From: Chrysomallon squamiferum
Lineage: Eukaryota > Mollusca > Gastropoda > Neomphalida > Peltospiridae
Length of the DNA stretch: 35,000 nt
Direction of reading: 5' to 3'
Assembly (NCBI GenBank): GCA_012295275.1
Contig: CM022679.1
Coordinates: forward strand, 26,059,474 to 26,094,473
A program made the position numbers and the translations under genes. Positions 31,151 through 35,000 of this stretch are shown in pieces. Each line of letters opens with the position of its first letter. The stretch's first letter is position 1. The notes below the pieces were generated by a model, which saw nothing but the letters and a program-made list of their open reading frames with translations, did not search any database and had not been told where the DNA came from.

Positions 31151-31820
31151 GAACCTTTAAACAAATTTCATACGCAATAAAATTACAACTTATTTTAATA
31201 TTATCTGTTCGCTTCAGGTTACAATAAGTTACATTTTAAAAACAACGTAGTCACGCAATCCTGATCTTAAATTGACATAAACTGCAATATGTTTACCATT
31301 AAACTACGCGTTTGTATATCTATGATTGTTTATATGTCTATATAATAAAACAAAAGACAGACATACACACAGACACACAAACACACACACACAGACATAT
31401 TTTATTTTGTTCCTAATTGATAATCACTCGCAACCAAACAATATTATAGCTGTACATTTTCATTGTTAAACGTTTTGCCTTTGTATTTAAAAACGACATC
31501 ATATTACAGTTTTTGTCTTCAATCCCATTTGACCCAAGCTTGTACAGAAATACGATTTTGAAAAGAGATAACGTCGCTATAGTTTACATCTGAGTGGGAT
31601 TAGATATTTGTGTGAACTCTGTGGATAAAGATCAGTTGATTAAGCAAGATACTGAAAATACAGACAGTTGTTTGTAAGGTAATAAATGGGAATATGTCAT
31701 TTGAATTACGTACGTTTGTTTAAGAATTCTAATTACAGGAGAGAAAAAAAAACATTAAATATATTTTGTTGACATCATTTAGTTTGTTTTTATATCTTAG
31801 GCTTTATTATATTTTTTATG
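31151..31820. other. AT-rich unique DNA, no gene seen
   Basis: About 670 bases with a short CA run near 31362-31395. Nothing supported. Confidence 0.45.
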
Positions 31821-31826
31821 GTGATT

Positions 31827-31952
31827 ATTTATTTATTTATATATTTATTTATTTATTTATATTAAATAAATAAGTAAATAAATAAATATATGTGTAACTA
31901 AGTAAGTAAGTAAATAAATAAACAGGTAAATAAGTAAGTAAAAAATATTCAT
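31827..31952. repeat. (TTTA)n/(TAAA)n imperfect palindrome and (AAGT)n
   Basis: TTTA units to about 31860 meet TAAA units from about 31863, so the array is its own inverted copy around 31861. AAGT/AAAT units continue to about 31943. Likely hairpin. Confidence 0.92.
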
Positions 31953-32040
31953 GTGTCAAAGATTTTATTACCTTATAATTTTGTGATGTAATATTTACTT
32001 ACTTTATTTTTAGTTTCATTCCTCAAAATACACATTCCGT

Positions 32041-32085
32041 TTTTCTTTCTTTTCTTTTCTTTTCTTTTCTTTTCTTTCTTTCTTA
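32041..32085 (+). repeat. (TTTTC)n microsatellite
   Basis: TTTTC pentamers with TTTC ends. Confidence 0.94.
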
Positions 32086-32362
32086 CTTTTTATTTTTTTT
32101 TTAAGAAATCCAATTATTTGTTACTGACTTTAAAAATAACCGCTATTTTTTATTTTCTATTTTTTATTTTTTATTTTTTTTTTTTGGCATTGATTACATT
32201 TTTACCAAAAATGCGTGCAGAATGCTAAATGTAAATTGCCGAAATCGGGCTGAAAAACGAACTCTCTTTAATTTTGGTAAAATAAGCCATCCAGACAACA
32301 TCTTCACAAATGTTTCTTTTTACGCGAAGAAAGAAAGAAAAAAAAGAAAAGAAAGATAATAG
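32086..32362. other. T-rich then mixed DNA, no gene seen
   Basis: TATTTTTTATTTT low complexity to about 32185, then unique sequence. No gene. Confidence 0.45.

Positions 32363-32441
<79 letters not shown>
32363..32441 (+). repeat. poly(A), 79 nt
   Basis: Longest homopolymer in the window, uninterrupted, preceded by GAAA-rich sequence and directly bordering the CpG island. The exact length is liable to sequencing or assembly error. Confidence 0.95.
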
Positions 32442-32445
<4 letters not shown>

Positions 32446-32454
32446 ATAAAAATC

Positions 32455-32795
32455 TGGTATGGAATTAATCTCAGAACCCGTGAACCGTGCGTTATTCCCG
32501 CCATCCCAGGGGTCGCGTGCGGACTGCGCGCGCGCTCGCGCTAGCCTCGAATCCATTTCGCCAGGGACGGGCCTTGATTACTTCGCCATTTCGAACTGTC
32601 GTTTAATTTCCTCTTCGTGCGTCTTGCAGTTTTCTAACGCGCCGCTTTGACTCGCGCATGAAACTCCCTCCTTTCGAAGATGTTAACCCGCGAGCTGGCC
32701 GTCGAGTTCGGGGGAGAAAAATAATGCAATTTTTCAGTTCACTAATCCAAGACGCAGACGGGCCACTGTTAGCGAAATGAACATCATATTATTCG
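32455..32795. promoter_or_regulatory. CpG island, strongest in the window
   Basis: My hand count gives about 37 CpG in some 330 bases, including GACTGCGCGCGCGCTCGCG and AACGCGCCGC, against sparse CpG in most of the window. YY1/PHO-type cores in reverse occur at 32499-32504 (CGCCAT) and 32584-32591 (CGCCATTT). TCTTGCAG near 32620 is acceptor-like, but the 63-codon frame over it has no domain. CpG-dense unique DNA in an AT-rich animal genome usually marks a promoter or an unmethylated regulatory element. Confidence 0.5.
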
Positions 32796-32805
32796 AGCGG
32801 CTGAA

Positions 32806-32858
32806 GTCCTCCCCCCCCACACACACACCCACCCACCCACCACCCATCCATCCATCCC
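32806..32858. repeat. C-rich repeat with G-quadruplex motif (minus strand)
   Basis: C8, then ACAC and CCCA/CCAT units. C-runs at 32828-32830, 32832-32834, 32836-32838 and 32843-32845 give a compact minus-strand G4 (GGGTGGTGGGTGGGTGGG). Confidence 0.75.
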
Positions 32859-32873
32859 CGGCTATATATGCCG
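32859..32873. promoter_or_regulatory. TATA-like element CGGCTATATATGCCG
   Basis: TATATAT framed by inverted CGGC and GCCG. Position beside a CpG island makes a core promoter possible, but the element is nearly symmetrical, so direction is undecided and no transcript is identified. Confidence 0.2.
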
Positions 32874-32894
32874 AGATCGACAACTCACGGAAGA

Positions 32895-33035
32895 CTAAGC
32901 GTAATTAAAGCGAATAAAACTTTATTAATGATATCTGCATGCTAATTATTTCGTCAAATGAAAGTTCCCCATGCATTGCGACCAGTAGCACCAATCTGGA
33001 GAATGAAATGAAATGGAAAAATAGATTGATTTCTG
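32895..33035. promoter_or_regulatory. homeodomain/POU-like motif cluster
   Basis: Within 140 repeat-free bases: TAATTA (32902-32907), AATAAAACTTTATTAATG (posterior-Hox/Cdx-like TTTATT cores, 32913-32930), TGCATGCTAATTA (32936-32948, containing octamer-like ATGCTAAT and TAATTA), ATGCAT (32971-32976), AGATTGATTT near 33023. Dense, varied and next to a CpG island, as in developmental enhancers. Individual motifs are weak evidence. Confidence 0.4.
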
Positions 33036-33125
33036 CTCACTTTTCACTCACTCAGTGCTGAGCCGGCACGTTGATGGGCCACTGTTTTAACATACCCAGA
33101 TTTTGATGATGAATTTTTTTTTTCT

Positions 33126-33129
<4 letters not shown>

Positions 33130-33185
<56 letters not shown>
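33130..33185 (+). repeat. (CT)n, about 55 bp
   Basis: Pure CT run, with TCTCTCTT at its left end. Confidence 0.97.
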
Positions 33186-33188
<3 letters not shown>

Positions 33189-33247
33189 CCTTGTTTACAT
33201 AGCTCTGTGGTTTTTCACTTGTTTTTTTGGATATAATTATATTTACA

Positions 33248-33253
33248 GACGTC
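33248..33253. promoter_or_regulatory. CRE-like GACGTC
   Basis: AGACGTCATT, a core shared by CREB/ATF sites, 85 bases from the DR1 element. Alone it is weak. Confidence 0.2.
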
Positions 33254-33337
33254 ATTTGATAATATTTAATGGCGTACAAATTCGTTGAAGTTTTCGATGA
33301 AGTTGCACATTTTGTGTTAGTGGTATTTGAAACTTTT

Positions 33338-33350
33338 TGACCTTTGACCT
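33338..33350 (-). promoter_or_regulatory. perfect DR1 nuclear-receptor element
   Basis: TGACCTTTGACCT reads AGGTCAAAGGTCA on the minus strand: two perfect AGGTCA half-sites with a one-base spacer. This is the canonical site of RXR, HNF4 and COUP-TF type receptors, all found in animals including molluscs. A 13-base match is not expected by chance in 35 kb of this composition. Confidence 0.5.
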
Positions 33351-34195
33351 GTCTTTTTTTTCATTTCGTAAACAGTTATTATGTAACCTCAGTCAGTTTT
33401 GTTTACATTTATCAGTTCTTGATGTTAATTCAAGATCTTAATTTATATCGTTAATATTGATAACATGGATCTTTTACTTGTTTTGTTTTCTTTATTGACA
33501 TTACAGAATGTACACATTTAATTGACTTTTTTTTTTCTTATTTTGGCTTTTTGTAAAATTCTCGATATGCTTATTATTTAGTTTTTAATTCATTCATGCG
33601 ATGTTTTTTTTTCATATTATCAACTTTTTTTTTTTTTTATCAATTATAGCGAAAAGCATTTCCTTAATTTTATTTATGTTGTCATGTTTAGTTTTTAAGT
33701 TACTTTATCATAGTCTTTATTCATTAACATACGTCATGTTTTGTTTTTTTATTCATTTACAATATTTACTTTATGTTATGCATGTTTTGGTCTCATTTCC
33801 TCATCGTTATTATTTTTTATTCATGTTGTTCATCGACGTTATAGACAAATATAAAAATATTTTTGTCTTTTTCGTTCTTAACTTTTTACTACCATTTGAA
33901 CGATCTTTTGACTATTACAACTAAAAATATCAGAAGTATATAGTCATATTTATACAACCAACACCGTCCTTAAAAAAATAAAATAATAATAATAAAAAAA
34001 ACTCAACAAAACAACCCCCCAAAAAGTCACCTGCCTAGATTACTTAAATTATAAATATGCTTTATTCATCTCATTTCGATTCAGTTTAATTTAGTTCAAT
34101 TCAGTTTTAGTTCTGGTGTATGCTTGTCTTGTTTAATTAAACTTTAAATAAATATAAATATTAAATATCGCAGGTAAATTGTGAAAAATAATGTA
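33351..34195. other. T-rich unique DNA, no gene seen
   Basis: About 840 AT-rich bases. The 107-codon frame at 33601-33924 is Phe/Leu/Ile/Tyr-rich because the strand is T-rich. Its apparent membrane character is composition only. Confidence 0.5.
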
Positions 34196-34445
34196 CTCAA
34201 TATAAAACAAAAAATAAAATAAAATAAAATAAAATAAAATAAAATAAATGAATAATTAAATAAATAATAAAATAAAATAAAAACGTATAGTAAAATTAAA
34301 CAAATAACCAATAAAAATAGAAAAAAAAATAATAAAGAAAATCAAACTAAAGAAACAAAAATCATAAAAAAAAAAAAAAAATAAAAATAAATAAAAAAAA
34401 TACAAAAACAATAAAAATCAAAATAATTAAAAATAGAACAAAACA
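34196..34445 (+). repeat. A-rich block with (AAAAT)n
   Basis: AAAAT pentamers at about 34211-34248, then A-rich mixed sequence and poly(A) near 34366-34381. Confidence 0.93.
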
Positions 34446-34449
34446 CACA

Positions 34450-34820
34450 GCAGATACCGTTTCCAATCTCGGACTTGCCGAATATATTCGAGCTCTTAAC
34501 ACGTATGTTTTTTTTGTTTCGCCAACAAATCCTATTTAATTATAAACGAAAACAGATCATTCTTGATACGGAATACACATCATCTTTAATACCTCTTCTC
34601 CATCTATCACTAACTCAGGGATTAAACCCCCGAGTTGGGTCGCAATGCAGCTGACGCAAATACGTCATTTGGTTTTGCGTGATGTATTATGCTTTAAATT
34701 GACACCAATGTCCGCCCTAATTAATTGAAAGCATTTCACTGAAGTAGGTTCTCTACTTCAATTTCGGTCTTGTGTCGCCGGAGTTTTATGAAGGTTGATG
34801 GCACTTTGATATTCCAATAA
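34450..34820. promoter_or_regulatory. unique patch with bZIP-like sites and 8-bp hairpin
   Basis: Repeat-free, mixed composition. TGACGCAAATACGTCA (34652-34667) holds inverted TGACG/CGTCA. ACGCAAA (34654-34660) is inverted again as TTTGCGT (34674-34680), giving three overlapping bZIP-type half-sites. TAATTAATTG follows near 34719. TGAAGTAG/CTACTTCA (34740-34760) is a perfect 8-bp stem with a 5-base loop. Candidate enhancer. Confidence 0.35.
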
Positions 34821-34870
34821 AAAATAAAATAAAATAAAACACACACACACACAGAGAGAGAGAGAGAAAA
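34819..34870 (+). repeat. (AAAAT)n-(CA)n-(GA)n compound microsatellite
   Basis: Three short arrays in direct succession. Confidence 0.94.
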
Positions 34871-35000
34871 AGACCGTCGATTGGTCCGTGAAAGCATCAA
34901 GAAATTTCGCCCGAAGCAGTAAACGAGTCAGCCCTTGACGGACAAAGATTGCGCGTGTTTGTACGGAAGTGAAGCGAAAGCTAAAGTGGGTCTTGCAATG
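34871..35000. other. CpG-bearing unique end of window
   Basis: GACCGTCGATTGGTCCGTG near 34872 carries a reverse CCAAT box. CpG is frequent to the window end. It may belong to a larger feature outside the window. Confidence 0.25.

Noticed and set aside
33601-33924. 107-codon hydrophobic frame that could look like a membrane protein
   Set aside because: T-rich strand alone gives Phe, Leu, Ile and Tyr. No charged loops or conserved motif.
34610-34645. B-box-like GGTTTAATCCC on the minus strand
   Set aside because: No A-box at suitable distance and no tRNA fold, so neither a tRNA nor a SINE is supported.

Overview
This is an AT-rich (roughly two-thirds A+T by eye), non-coding stretch of animal nuclear DNA with an exceptional load of long, clean simple repeats: (CA)n, (TA)n, (CT/GA)n, (ATT/AAT)n, (TTTA/TAAA)n, (CAA)n and poly(A/T) runs up to 79 bases. 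The mixture resembles mollusc, and in particular cephalopod (octopus-type), genomic DNA. That assignment is an inference from texture, since no gene here fixes the taxon. Nothing looks bacterial, viral or organellar. I recognise no protein-coding gene, tRNA, rRNA or other classical RNA gene. Most longer open frames are translations of microsatellites or T/A-rich sequence, and several begin at GTG or TTG. LINE, LTR or transposase coding sequence was not recognised. Layout: 1-6.3 kb alternates AT-rich unique sequence with compound microsatellites and holds a 210-bp inverted-repeat element (3141-3350). 6.3-9.1 kb has a C-rich, G-poor block with two adjacent minus-strand G-quadruplex motifs, a higher-order CTA/CTG triplet array, and a long purine tract. 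9.1-16 kb contains several CpG-bearing unique patches separated by repeats, plus a 19-bp minisatellite. 16-22.7 kb holds two degenerate tRNA-promoter-like segments (possible SINE fossils) and a second, TA-cored inverted repeat. 22.7-24.4 kb is a block of ATT/TTTA arrays followed by arrays of the complementary strand sense. 24.7-35 kb contains the most gene-regulatory-looking DNA: a CpG-rich patch with three CACGTG E-boxes (24780-25260), a GC-box cluster with a Grainyhead-type site (28080-28370), a strongly CpG-rich island followed by a homeodomain/POU-like motif cluster (32450-33030), and a perfect DR1 nuclear-receptor element (33338-33350). Best reading: an intergenic or intronic region of a repeat-rich animal genome in which several CpG-rich unique islands are candidate cis-regulatory elements. 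No genes are seen working together, and I found no convincing new multi-gene system. The most testable observations are the CpG islands, the inverted-repeat elements, the G4 pair, the DR1 site and two short ATG frames with good start context.
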